Shown here: piece by piece, positions 1 through 7,800 of the stretch
Numbering within the stretch: position 1 is the stretch's first letter
Layout: the number at the start of each line of letters is the position of its first letter
Source of the DNA: Acidimicrobiaceae bacterium
GTDB taxonomy: Bacteria > Actinomycetota > Acidimicrobiia > Acidimicrobiales > RAAP-2
NCBI GenBank assembly: GCA_003157945.1
Contig: PMFY01000251.1
Location: 1-8,520 of the forward strand
DNA: 8,520 bases
Direction: 5' to 3'
Made by a program: the position numbers and the translations under genes
The notes under the pieces: generated by a model
Databases searched by the model: none
Told to the model about the DNA's origin: nothing
What the model saw: only the letters and a program-made list of their open reading frames with translations

Positions 1-173
1 ACGGTGGCATCTTCGCCTTCGGTGACGCCCATTTCCACGGCGCCGCCTCCACGATCCCGGGCAGCACCCCGATCATCGGCATGGCGACGGACACCCTCAC
101 GGGCGGCTACTGGCTCGTCGGTGGACTGGGAGGGGTGTACGCCTTCAACGCCCCCTTCTACGGGGCGGCGTGA
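1..173 (+). CDS. 3' end of a GGYWLV-repeat surface/secreted protein (partial)
   Basis: Only the last 56 codons are present; the reading frame enters at base 3 and stops at TGA 171-173. The visible residues contain two related units, GGIFAFGDAHFHGA and GGVYAFNAPFYGAA, separated by a linker holding PIIGMATDTLTGGYWLV. This gives a repeat period of roughly 43 residues, rich in Gly and aromatics. Such tandem units are familiar from large exported proteins of Acidimicrobiia and related actinobacteria and look like a beta-propeller or beta-solenoid; the fold and function are inference. The stop codon overlaps the GTG start of the next gene by 4 bases, so the protein may belong to the same transcription unit. 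Its start, total length and any signal peptide lie outside the window. Confidence 0.75.
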   Translation, partial: GGIFAFGDAHFHGAASTIPGSTPIIGMATDTLTGGYWLVGGLGGVYAFNAPFYGAA

Positions 174-1012
174 TCCGCAACGCGGCTCCTGTCAGGACCC
201 TGCGTCCGCTCCTCGGCCCGGCGCGGCGCGCCGTCGTCGTCGCGCTGGCGGTCCTCGCCTGCACGGCGGCCGTCGCCGGCACGGCCCAGGTCGCCGGCGC
301 GGCGACCGCCGGAGGCGAGGTACTGGTGACGCCCGGCACGACCCGGGCGCTCACCTCCGGCGCTTCGACGACCCCCTACGGGGTCGTCCTGCCCGCCGGG
401 GCCTCGTGCCCCGGTGACACGGCCCACGACGGGTACCACGTGTTCACGTACCTGGTGCCCGCCGGCGACTCGCCGACCGACGTCTCCTTCCGGACCGGCG
501 ACCCCAGCAAGTGGTACGGGTACGTCGCCGAGGGCGCCTACATCGGGGCGATCAACACCGCGGAGTCCACCGGTCAGATCGTGGGCCTCCCGACCTCCTT
601 CGTCTGGACCCGGCTGACGCCGCAGATCCTGTTCCCGGACGGCGCCCACACGGCCGTCTGGAACGGGGGGATCGCCTGCGCGGACACGCACGGCCAGGTC
701 ACGGACTACTGGAACTCGACCATCCGGTTCACCGCCGATGCCTCCGATCCCCACGGCTTCACCTGGAGGGTCATCGACCAGGGTGAGGTCCCCACCTCGT
801 ATCCCGTGGCCCTGTGGGTGGGCATCGCGCTCCTCGTGGTGGCGGCGGGTGCCGCGGCCTATGCCCTCCGGCTCCGTCGGCGGGGCAGCGGACCGGCGGC
901 ACCGTCCCGGGAGGTGGGCAGCGGACCCGCCCCGGGCGGTCCGGGCGAGGACGACCAGGTGTCATCCGAGCCGCCGGCCGACGCGCCGCAGAGCGAACGG
1001 GTCGGACGTTGA
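170..1012 (+). CDS. Exported, C-terminally membrane-anchored protein of unknown function (paralogue of the gene at 7817)
   Basis: 280 residues from GTG 170, whose GTGA overlaps the previous stop. Residues 1-45 form a signal peptide: Arg-rich start, hydrophobic core AVVVALAVLA, and likely cleavage near AGA-AT. Residues 46-205 are an extracellular domain with two cysteines, C80 and C170, that probably pair. Residues 212-234 form a membrane helix, followed by RLRRR and a 45-residue Pro/Gly/acidic cytoplasmic tail. The ectodomain matches the protein starting at 7817 over its whole length. Shared blocks are C-x-GDTA-x2-GYH-x3-YL, G-x-INTA-x2-TGQIV, GI-x-CA and GFTW. I recognise no named domain. 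Its position directly before pstC, with a 4-base overlap if the TTG start is right, suggests co-expression with the phosphate-type importer and a role at the cell surface. A binding, scaffold or sensor role is speculation. A VLAC sequence inside the signal core resembles a weak lipobox but is not conserved in the paralogue. Confidence 0.85.
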   Translation: MIRNAAPVRTLRPLLGPARRAVVVALAVLACTAAVAGTAQVAGAATAGGEVLVTPGTTRALTSGASTTPYGVVLPAGASCPGDTAHDGYHVFTYLVPAGDSPTDVSFRTGDPSKWYGYVAEGAYIGAINTAESTGQIVGLPTSFVWTRLTPQILFPDGAHTAVWNGGIACADTHGQVTDYWNSTIRFTADASDPHGFTWRVIDQGEVPTSYPVALWVGIALLVVAAGAAAYALRLRRRGSGPAAPSREVGSGPAPGGPGEDDQVSSEPPADAPQSERVGR

Positions 1013-2049
1013 GCACGATGGCCCCCGACCTCGGCGTGACCGAGGTCCCGAGCGCGCCCCACGGCACCGACGACCGTCCCCGCCGTCAGCTGGTCGACAC
1101 CAAGGCGCCGGCGGAGCGCGCCTTCCGTGGACTGAACCGGGGGAGTGCAGTGGTGGTCCTGGCCATCTTCGCCCTGGTGGGCGTCTTCCTGGCCGTCCGC
1201 GCCGAGCCCGCGCTGCGGGTGTCCAAGTTCTCCTTCCTCACCACCCAGGCCTGGCAACCGGACATCCACCACTTCGGGATCGCCGGCATCATGGTGGACA
1301 CCATCCTCATCGCCGTGGTGGCGGTGATCATCGCCATCCCGGTGGCCCTCGGGCTCTCGCTGTTCATCACGGAGGTGGCCCCGGCGTCCATCAAGCGGAC
1401 CCTGGTGTCGCTGGTCGACCTGATGGCAGCCGTGCCCAGCGTCGTCTACGGCCTCTGGGCCCTCGAGTTCCTCCAGGGGCGTGTCGTCGGCGTGTCCCGG
1501 TGGCTGGCGACGTGGGCCGACTGGATCCCGCTGTTCCGGGTCAACGGGGCCGACCCGTCCAACCCCGTCCAGTCCGGGACCCTCTACAGCGCCTCGACCT
1601 TCATCGTCGGGATCGCCGTGTCGCTCATGGTGATCCCGATCCTCTGCTCGGTCATGCGGGAGTCGTTCGCCCAGGCGCCGCTCGGCGAGCGGGAGGGCGC
1701 CTACGCCCTCGGGGGTACCCGCTGGGGCATGATCCGCACCGTCGTGCTCCCCTTCGGCAAGGGCGGGATCATCGGCGGCACCATGCTCGGACTCGGACGG
1801 GCCCTGGGGGAGACGATCGTCGTCATCCTCATCATCTCGCCGGTCTTCACCATCAACTCGCACATCCTGCAGTCCGGCGGGAACTCGATCTCGGGACTCA
1901 TCGCCAACCTGTACAGCGAGTCCGACGCCTTTGGGACCTCCGCCCTCATGGCCGCCGGACTGGCCCTGTTCGCCCTGACCCTCGCCATCAACTTCGCCGC
2001 CTCCGCCGTCGTGGCCCGATCGCGCTCGGGCGCGGAGAGCGACGGGTGA
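1009..2049 (+). CDS. pstC: Phosphate-type ABC transporter permease PstC
   Basis: 346 residues. This is one of the two membrane subunits that form the translocation path of the Pst importer; it pairs with PstA and couples to the ATPase PstB. After a hydrophilic cytoplasmic N-terminus (1-45), hydrophobic segments lie near 46-64, 92-120, 134-152, 194-215, 252-280 and 311-335, the six expected for the family. MAAVPSVVYGLWALEF (139-154) is a PstC-typical block. EREGAYALGGTRWGMIRTVV (227-246) is the ABC-permease EAA loop that contacts the ATPase, followed by GRALGET at 263-269. The start is uncertain. TTG 1009 gives a TTGA 4-base overlap with the preceding stop, like the other junctions of this cluster; ATG 1018 is in frame three codons later. 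Neither has a strong Shine-Dalgarno sequence. The gene is separated from pstA by one base. Confidence 0.93.
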   Translation: MSTMAPDLGVTEVPSAPHGTDDRPRRQLVDTKAPAERAFRGLNRGSAVVVLAIFALVGVFLAVRAEPALRVSKFSFLTTQAWQPDIHHFGIAGIMVDTILIAVVAVIIAIPVALGLSLFITEVAPASIKRTLVSLVDLMAAVPSVVYGLWALEFLQGRVVGVSRWLATWADWIPLFRVNGADPSNPVQSGTLYSASTFIVGIAVSLMVIPILCSVMRESFAQAPLGEREGAYALGGTRWGMIRTVVLPFGKGGIIGGTMLGLGRALGETIVVILIISPVFTINSHILQSGGNSISGLIANLYSESDAFGTSALMAAGLALFALTLAINFAASAVVARSRSGAESDG

Positions 2050-2050
2050 G

Positions 2051-3316
2051 ATGACGCTCCTCGAGGATCCGACGACGGGCCGACCGGCAGGGGGCGACGT
2101 CGACGCCCCCGTCGACCGACCGACCGTGCCCGCGGGCCGGCGGAGGGTCGGCGGCATCCAGGGGGGCATGCTCCGCAACCTGGGTGGCGCCGCGCTGGCC
2201 GGCATCAGCGGAAGCATCCTGGTGGCGCTCCTGACCGGTCTGTCCGGCCCGATCGGCCTGGCCATCGTGGCCTACGTGCTCTTCGTGGTGACCTATGCCG
2301 TCCTGGTGTCCCTGACCGAGGACCGCCCGGCCGTGACGGACGCGGTCATGACCGTGGTGATGGCCTCGTCCGCCGTGCTGGCCATCGGCGCCCTGGCCGT
2401 CGTGATCTTCTTCACACTGGCCCGCGGGTGGGGTGCCCTCATCCACCTCAACACGTACACCCAGGACCTGTCGAGCGCCGGTCCGACCGCCCCGCTCACC
2501 AGGGGTGGCATCGGGCACGCCATCGTGGGGACGCTCTGGATGATCGGCATCGCCGTGGTACTGACCGTGCCCATCGGACTGGTGGCCGCCGTGTACCTCG
2601 ACATGACGCGGAGCCGACCGGCACGCATGTTCCGCACGGTCGTCGAGGCGATGTCCGCCCTCCCCAGCATCCTGGCCGGCCTCTTCATCTACGCCCTGTG
2701 GATCCTCACACTGGGGAACCAGCACAGCGGCCTGGCGGCCGCCCTGGCGCTGAGCGTGATGATGCTGCCGTACATGATCCGGGCCTCGGACCTGGCCCTG
2801 CGGCTGGTGCCCGGCAACCTGCGCGAGGCCTCGGCGGCGCTCGGTGCGCCGTCGTGGAGGACCGAGATGCAGGTCGTGATCCCGACGGCCCGGTCCGGAC
2901 TGGCGACGGCCGTCATCCTGGGCGTGGCGCGCGGGATCGGCGAGGCGTCGCCCGTCCTGCTGACGGCCGGGTACACCCCGTACATCAACGGCAATCCCCT
3001 GCACGGACCGATGGCGTCGCTCCCGCTCGTGGCCCTGAAGCTCGTCCTCTCCGGAAGCCCGGGATTCACGGAGCGGGCCTTCGCCGCCGCCTCGTTCCTG
3101 CTCCTCCTGGTGATCATCCTGTTCGTGACCGCCCGCAAGGTGGGCGGATGGGGCCCCGGCCACCTGTCCGACCGCGGCCTGCGGAAGGTCCGCGAGGCCT
3201 CGGCGCGCGACGCCGCCCGCTACGCCCGGTCCCAGGCCGCAACCGACGGTGCGGCCGGCGTCACCGTCCCGGCGACCCCACCCGTCCACGACCCACCACC
3301 ACTGGAGCATCCGTGA
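2051..3316 (+). CDS. pstA: Phosphate-type ABC transporter permease PstA, with extra N-terminal membrane segments
   Basis: 421 residues; second channel subunit of the Pst importer. The core (about 150-365) carries the family hallmarks: MSALPSILAGLFIYALW (201-217), the EAA loop REASAALGAPSWRTEMQVVI (258-277) and GVARGIGEASPVLLTAG (291-307). Hydrophobic segments near 48-63, 65-87, 97-122, 155-182, 200-220, 226-245, 283-305 and 343-361 suggest about eight membrane spans. That is more than the six of a typical PstA, the extra ones being N-terminal. About 60 residues follow the last span: a charged, helix-prone stretch (SDRGLRKVREASARDAARYA) and then a Pro/His-rich end. ATG 2051 is one base after the pstC stop; GGAG at 2034-2037 is a rather distant possible Shine-Dalgarno sequence, so coupling to pstC translation is likely. 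The stop overlaps the pstS GTG by 4 bases. The family assignment is secure; the purpose of the extra segments is unknown. Confidence 0.93.
   Translation: MTLLEDPTTGRPAGGDVDAPVDRPTVPAGRRRVGGIQGGMLRNLGGAALAGISGSILVALLTGLSGPIGLAIVAYVLFVVTYAVLVSLTEDRPAVTDAVMTVVMASSAVLAIGALAVVIFFTLARGWGALIHLNTYTQDLSSAGPTAPLTRGGIGHAIVGTLWMIGIAVVLTVPIGLVAAVYLDMTRSRPARMFRTVVEAMSALPSILAGLFIYALWILTLGNQHSGLAAALALSVMMLPYMIRASDLALRLVPGNLREASAALGAPSWRTEMQVVIPTARSGLATAVILGVARGIGEASPVLLTAGYTPYINGNPLHGPMASLPLVALKLVLSGSPGFTERAFAAASFLLLLVIILFVTARKVGGWGPGHLSDRGLRKVREASARDAARYARSQAATDGAAGVTVPATPPVHDPPPLEHP
3304..3307 (+). promoter_or_regulatory. Shine-Dalgarno sequence for pstS
   Basis: GGAG lies 5 bases before GTG 3313, inside the last codons of pstA. 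It supports the GTG start and the 4-base overlap with pstA. Confidence 0.6.
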
Positions 3317-5004
3317 CCACCACCCGACCCACCGTCCGACTGCTGCGCACGGTCCGTGCCGTCGCGGTAGCGCTGGCCGTGACCGGTCTCGTCGTCATCG
3401 CCGTCGTGGCCGGCGCGGCCTCGCCCGCCGGGGCGACGTCCTACGTCCCGGTGGCCGGGGAGGGCTCGTCGTGGTCCGCCGGGGCGCTCTCCCAGTGGAT
3501 CGCCGACGTCCACGCCGACGGCATCCAGATCAACTACACGGCCAACGGCTCGACCGCCGGCCGGGACGACTTCATCTCGGGGCAGACCGACTTCGCCGCC
3601 TCGGACATCCCGTTCCAGACCAACCCGGGGGACGGCTCGGCGCCCGAGCACCCCACGCCGGGCAGCTACGCGTACATGCCGATCACCTCGGGCGGCACGG
3701 TGTTCATGTACAACCTCACCATCAACGGGCAGCGGGTGACCAACCTGCGCCTGTCGCCCGTGAACATCTTCAAGATCTTCACGGGTGTCATCACCAACTG
3801 GGACGACCCGGCGCTGGCGGCGGACAACCCCGGCCTGCGCCTGCCGAACCAGTCGATCGTGCCGGTGGTCCGGTCCGACGGCTCGGGCACGAGCTACGAG
3901 CTGTCGGCGTGGATGATCAGCCAGGACCCGTCCCTCTGGACCGCCTACTGCTCCAAGACGGGTCATAGCCAGGCCTGTGGCGCGTCCTCGTTCTATCCGA
4001 CGTCGGGCAACATGATCGCCCAGAACGGCGACCTCGGGATCGCCTCCTACGTGTCCCAGGCCTTCGCCGCGGGATCGATCGGCTACGTCAACTACTACTA
4101 CGCGCTGACCACCCACTTCCCGGTGGCCCAGGTCCTCAACGCCGCCGGCTACTACACCGAGCCCACGCCCCAGAACGTGGCGGTGTCGCTGCTGCAGGAC
4201 AAGGTGGACACCACCGACACCAACAACCCGGCGCTCTACCTGACCCAGAACCTGACGGGCGTCTACACCGACACCGACCCGCGGACGTATCCCATGTCCT
4301 CCTACGGGTACCTGATCCTGCCGACGACGGTGGGGAACGGCTTCTCGACGGCCAAGGGGGCGACGCTGGCCGCGTTCTCGTACTACGCCATGTGTCAGGG
4401 CCAACAGCAGTCGGCCGCGCTCGGGTACTCGCCCATGCCCATCAACCTGGTCCAGGCGGCGTTCGCCCAGATCGCCAAGATCCCCGGCGCCAACGTCCAG
4501 ACGATCAACATCCAGGGCTGCAACAATCCGACGTTCTCTCCCTCGGGGGTGAACACCCTGGCCCTGACGGCCCCGTATCCGCCGGCCTGCGACAAGCAGG
4601 GCCCGACGCAGTGCACCTACGGCACCGGGGGGGCGGCGTCGACCTCCACGCCGGTCAGCGCGTCGGCGGGCGGTTCGAACGGCGCCGGCTCGTCGTCGGC
4701 GAAGTCGGCCGCGGCCGCGGCGGCGGCCGCCGGGGGCGCCAAATCGGGCTCGGGCTCGGGCTCGGGGTCGGGATCGACCGTCGTCTGTGACCCCACGACG
4801 GGGGCGTGCACCACCACGTCCGGCTCGGGGGACGCCTCCAGCCTCGACGCCTCGCCGACCGCCGTGACCGACACCCTGTCCGCCAGTGGCGGGTGGTCGA
4901 CCACCCAGACCCTGCTGGTGCTGATCGCCCTGTGCATCCTCGCCCTGATGCTGGTGCCCGGACTGCTGTCGCGGCACCTCGAACGACGCCGGTCGTCGCC
5001 ATGA
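3313..5004 (+). CDS. pstS: PstS-type phosphate-binding protein with C-terminal membrane anchor
   Basis: 563 residues from GTG 3313. It should capture phosphate outside the membrane and deliver it to PstC/PstA. Residues 1-41 are a Sec-type signal peptide, with likely cleavage after SPAGA; there is no lipobox Cys. The binding domain (about 43-400) shows the PstS ligand elements in order: GEGSSWSAG (49-57), NGSTAG (78-83), TDFAASD (92-98) and RSDGSGT (187-193). By comparison with E. coli PstS (Arg135, Asp137, Ser139, Gly140, Thr141), R187, D189, S191, G192 and T193 are the phosphate contacts. A low-complexity linker follows, with eight Ala (466-473) and a Ser-Gly repeat (478-488). CDPTTGAC (492-499), a membrane helix (about 531-553) and an Arg-rich tail complete it. 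A typical PstS is about 320-370 residues, so some 150 residues are added. The mature exterior has eight cysteines. It overlaps both neighbours by 4 bases. Phosphate as ligand is strongly suggested but inferred. Confidence 0.9.
   Translation: MTTTRPTVRLLRTVRAVAVALAVTGLVVIAVVAGAASPAGATSYVPVAGEGSSWSAGALSQWIADVHADGIQINYTANGSTAGRDDFISGQTDFAASDIPFQTNPGDGSAPEHPTPGSYAYMPITSGGTVFMYNLTINGQRVTNLRLSPVNIFKIFTGVITNWDDPALAADNPGLRLPNQSIVPVVRSDGSGTSYELSAWMISQDPSLWTAYCSKTGHSQACGASSFYPTSGNMIAQNGDLGIASYVSQAFAAGSIGYVNYYYALTTHFPVAQVLNAAGYYTEPTPQNVAVSLLQDKVDTTDTNNPALYLTQNLTGVYTDTDPRTYPMSSYGYLILPTTVGNGFSTAKGATLAAFSYYAMCQGQQQSAALGYSPMPINLVQAAFAQIAKIPGANVQTINIQGCNNPTFSPSGVNTLALTAPYPPACDKQGPTQCTYGTGGAASTSTPVSASAGGSNGAGSSSAKSAAAAAAAAGGAKSGSGSGSGSGSTVVCDPTTGACTTTSGSGDASSLDASPTAVTDTLSASGGWSTTQTLLVLIALCILALMLVPGLLSRHLERRRSSP
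4708..4731 (+). repeat. Alanine-codon run in the pstS linker
   Basis: Eight consecutive GCC/GCG codons encode residues 466-473 of PstS. Together with the Ser-Gly repeat just downstream they form the flexible tether between the binding domain and the membrane helix. Confidence 0.8.
4744..4773 (+). repeat. Tandem hexanucleotide repeat coding Ser-Gly in pstS
   Basis: Five in-frame copies of a TCGGGN unit: three exact TCGGGC, then TCGGGG and TCGGGA. They encode five Ser-Gly pairs. Gain or loss of units would change tether length without shifting the frame. Confidence 0.9.
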
Positions 5005-7757
5005 CGCACCCACGCCGCCTCCACGCCCGTCGCACCGGCTCGCGGCGGACCCTGCTCGGTGCCGTCGCCGGCGGGGCCGTCGGGCTCGTGCTCTTCGTGA
5101 CCGTGCCCGGTATCCAGCCCGGCGCCGGTGCCGCGCCGGACCCGTTGCCCGGCAGCCAGGGCGTCGTGACGTCACTGCCGGCGACGGCGTCCGCCGTGAC
5201 CGTCTCGGGCTCCGGCGCCTACGCGGGCCTGAAGGTGACGGTCAACCAGACGGCCAACCTCGTCGACCAGGCCGTCTCGGTGTCGTGGACGGGAGGCACC
5301 CAGACCACCTCGTCCTCCCAGTTCCAGGCCAACTACCTGCAGATCTTCGAGTGCTGGGGTGACCCCCAGTCGACCGATCCGGCGACGACGTCCGATCCGG
5401 GGCCGCTGCCCAGCCAGTGCCAGTTCGGCGCCGAGGCGACCTCGAGTTCGGCCTATCCGGTGTCGGGGGCGGGCTCCGAGTACTCGCGGGTCATCACCCA
5501 GCACGCCTGGAGCAACTTCCCGTCGGCGTGCGACTTCCCCGCGGGCCAGGCCACTCCTCCCGCCTGTTCCGCACTCGGCTACTTCGACCCGACGCAGGGG
5601 TACCTGGTGCAGCCCTTCGAGGCGGTGGACGGCACCGTGGTCGGCCAGCAGGCGGACTACAACTACGACAACAACCCCTTCGATCCGAAGCCCTTCTGGC
5701 TCAATCCGTACTTCCGCTACGGCACGTCCAACGAGGTGGACTTCGCCCGCACCTACGCCGACGGCACGGGAAACCAGCTGTTCCAGGTCCAGACCGGTCT
5801 CGAGGCACCCGGTCTCGGGTGCGGCCAGCAGCTCCAGAAGGTCGCCGGAGGCACCAAGGTGCCCCAGTGCTGGCTGGTCGTCGTCCCCCGGGGGACGCCC
5901 GCCGAGGAGAACCCGTCGAACGTCGTCGGCGACAGTGTGACGACGTCGCCGCTGTCCGCATCGGCCTGGGCGAACCGGATCGCCATCCCCCTGTCGTTCA
6001 ACCCGGTGGGCTCGAGCTGCGCCATCAACGCGACGGCCAGCCAGATCCTGGGCAACGAGGCCGCCGCCTCCGCCGTCGACAGCTGGCAGCCGGCCCTCTG
6101 CGATCAGGCGGGGTCACCCTCGTACAGCTACATCGAGAGCACGGACGACCAGGCCCGGCAGAACATCGTGGCCCCCACCTACGGCTCGGCCGGGATGTCC
6201 GTCTCCACCTATCCGGCGGACCCGTCCGAGACGAGTCCGACGAACCCCATCGTCTACGCTCCCGTCACGCTGTCCGGCGTGGCGGTGGCCTTCAACATCC
6301 AACGGGTGCCCGCCCTGAACGGTGGAACGGGCGAACAGGCCCTGGCGGGCACCCAGGTCCAGAACCTCTATCTCACCCCGAGGCTGATGGCCAAACTGCT
6401 GACCCAGTCGTACCAGGCGCAGTTCCAGGACATCACGGCCACCAAACCCGCCGGCTACGGATGGGCCCTGCACAATCCGATCGACCTCTTCACCGATCCC
6501 GACTTCCTGCAGTGGAACCCGGAGTTCAAGGACCTGACGACGAGCCAGGCCATCAATGCGGGCACGGCCCTGGTCGAGGAGCCCACCTCGGACGCCGCCA
6601 CCGAGGTCTGGAAGTGGATCCTCGCCGATCCCGAGGCCCGGGCGTGGCTCGACGGCACCCCCGACAACGGCATGGTGGTCAACCCGCTCTACAGCATGAA
6701 CCCGAAGCAGAACCCGTCGGGCATCGCGTTCGATCCCGCCACGCTGAACCAGTACCCGAAGAGCGACCCCTACTGCTACTCGACCGGGGAGACCGTCGTC
6801 GGGCCGCCCTCCGCGCCGGCCCGCAAGCTCTGCGTCCTCGACTGGGCGCCCTACTCGTTGACCATGCAGGCGGCCGCCCAGTCCACCGGTGCGGCCAACG
6901 ACGGTGCGAAGACCACCTTCAATCCCGGCGGAACCGCCGACACGGCGTGGACGTCCAACGGCCCGCAGGTCCCGGGTACCCACTTCGTCATCTCGATCAC
7001 GGACACGGCCTCGGCCGCCCGCTTCGGCCTCCAGACCGCCAGTCTGAGCCGGTCCGGTGACGACGGGACGTCCCGGTCCTTCGTCGCCCCCGACGCCGCC
7101 GCCCTCATCGCCGGCGAGCAGACCGATGTGCCGAGCGCGGTGTCCGGGGTGCTGGTGCCGGATCCCTCCACGAAGGCACCCGGGGCCTATCCGCTGACCC
7201 TCATGTCCTACGCGTCGACGGCGCCGGAGACCCTCACGGCCGCGCAGCGCACGCTGTACACGAACTTCATCCTGTTCGCCATCGGCGACGGCCAGACCTC
7301 GGGCGTCGAGCCCGGTCAACTGCCTCCGGGCTACGTGCCGCTGCCCGGCGGGCTGCGCCTCGAAGCGCTCAACGCCACCAACTCCATCCTGCACCCTCCC
7401 GCCGAGCCGACGACCACCACCTCCGACGGGGGATCGGGGGACGGGTCGGCCTTCTCGGGCACGGGGAGCCTCGACAACGCGTCGTTCAACGGTGACACGG
7501 CGACCGCCGCGGCAACCGACACCACGTCGGGCGCCGCGGGCTCCGGCTCCTCGAGCGGGGCGAAGGGATCGAGACCGGCCGCACTCGGCCTGCTGCGGAC
7601 GTCGTCGCTGTCCGTGGGCAGCATCCGGTACCTGCTGCCGCTCCTCCTGCTCATCGGGGTCGGCGCCGGACTGGGCTCGCTGGCCCTCGCCCGGTCCAGC
7701 CGGTCGGCCACCGCCGTCGTCGGTGCCGACACCCCCGCCACGGAGGACATCCCGTGA
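5001..7757 (+). CDS. Large Tat-type exported, membrane-anchored binding-protein-like protein (PstS superfamily)
   Basis: 918 residues from ATG 5001, which overlaps the pstS stop (ATGA). The N-terminus has SRRTLLG (14-20), close to the twin-arginine consensus, then a hydrophobic core and probable cleavage in GAGAA (41-45). Residues 60-370 are an extra region with blocks such as VSVSWTGGTQ (92-101) and LQIFECWGDPQ (113-123). I have seen these blocks in large secreted actinobacterial proteins annotated as substrate-binding. Residues 380-790 resemble a periplasmic-binding-protein domain: IVYAPVTLSGVAVAFNIQR (417-435) parallels YMPITSGGTVFMYNL of PstS, and YPLTLMSYAS (730-739) parallels YPMSSYGYLI. 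The stretch matching the PstS phosphate loop, LVEEPTSDAATEVWKWI (524-540), lacks the Arg and GSGT contacts. Ten cysteines suggest disulfides. A Thr/Ser/Gly linker (803-858), a membrane helix (876-897) and a short tail end the protein. Coupling to pstS suggests a partner in the same uptake system; its ligand is unknown. Confidence 0.82.
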   Translation: MTHPRRLHARRTGSRRTLLGAVAGGAVGLVLFVTVPGIQPGAGAAPDPLPGSQGVVTSLPATASAVTVSGSGAYAGLKVTVNQTANLVDQAVSVSWTGGTQTTSSSQFQANYLQIFECWGDPQSTDPATTSDPGPLPSQCQFGAEATSSSAYPVSGAGSEYSRVITQHAWSNFPSACDFPAGQATPPACSALGYFDPTQGYLVQPFEAVDGTVVGQQADYNYDNNPFDPKPFWLNPYFRYGTSNEVDFARTYADGTGNQLFQVQTGLEAPGLGCGQQLQKVAGGTKVPQCWLVVVPRGTPAEENPSNVVGDSVTTSPLSASAWANRIAIPLSFNPVGSSCAINATASQILGNEAAASAVDSWQPALCDQAGSPSYSYIESTDDQARQNIVAPTYGSAGMSVSTYPADPSETSPTNPIVYAPVTLSGVAVAFNIQRVPALNGGTGEQALAGTQVQNLYLTPRLMAKLLTQSYQAQFQDITATKPAGYGWALHNPIDLFTDPDFLQWNPEFKDLTTSQAINAGTALVEEPTSDAATEVWKWILADPEARAWLDGTPDNGMVVNPLYSMNPKQNPSGIAFDPATLNQYPKSDPYCYSTGETVVGPPSAPARKLCVLDWAPYSLTMQAAAQSTGAANDGAKTTFNPGGTADTAWTSNGPQVPGTHFVISITDTASAARFGLQTASLSRSGDDGTSRSFVAPDAAALIAGEQTDVPSAVSGVLVPDPSTKAPGAYPLTLMSYASTAPETLTAAQRTLYTNFILFAIGDGQTSGVEPGQLPPGYVPLPGGLRLEALNATNSILHPPAEPTTTTSDGGSGDGSAFSGTGSLDNASFNGDTATAAATDTTSGAAGSGSSSGAKGSRPAALGLLRTSSLSVGSIRYLLPLLLLIGVGAGLGSLALARSSRSATAVVGADTPATEDIP

Positions 7758-7800
7758 ACCCAGCAGCCCGCCGACCGACCACCACCGCCGCCACGACCAC

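Noticed and set aside
254..265. VLAC in the first exported protein as a lipobox
   Set aside because: It sits in the middle of the hydrophobic core, has an unusual Leu at -2, is missing in the paralogue, and both proteins share a better AGA-AT signal peptidase I site. The protein also has a C-terminal helix.
859..3310. Two further long - strand open frames (859-2265 and 1988-3310) opposite pstC and pstA
   Set aside because: Composition is His/Asp/Arg/Gly-rich, typical of the complement of membrane-protein genes at high GC. The + strand shows clear permease motifs.
4708..4773. CRISPR-like or mobile repeat array
   Set aside because: The repeats are short in-frame codon runs encoding Ala and Ser-Gly in a linker, with no spacers and no terminal inverted repeats.
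4900..5004. Sortase sorting signal at the PstS C-terminus
   Set aside because: The hydrophobic stretch and Arg-rich tail fit, but there is no LPxTG-like motif before them, so a simple membrane anchor is preferred.
3220..5175. Long open frame of about 650 codons on the - strand opposite pstS
   Set aside because: It is a GC-rich shadow: Arg/Gly/Val-rich with no domain sense, while the + strand frame encodes a recognisable PstS with ligand motifs.
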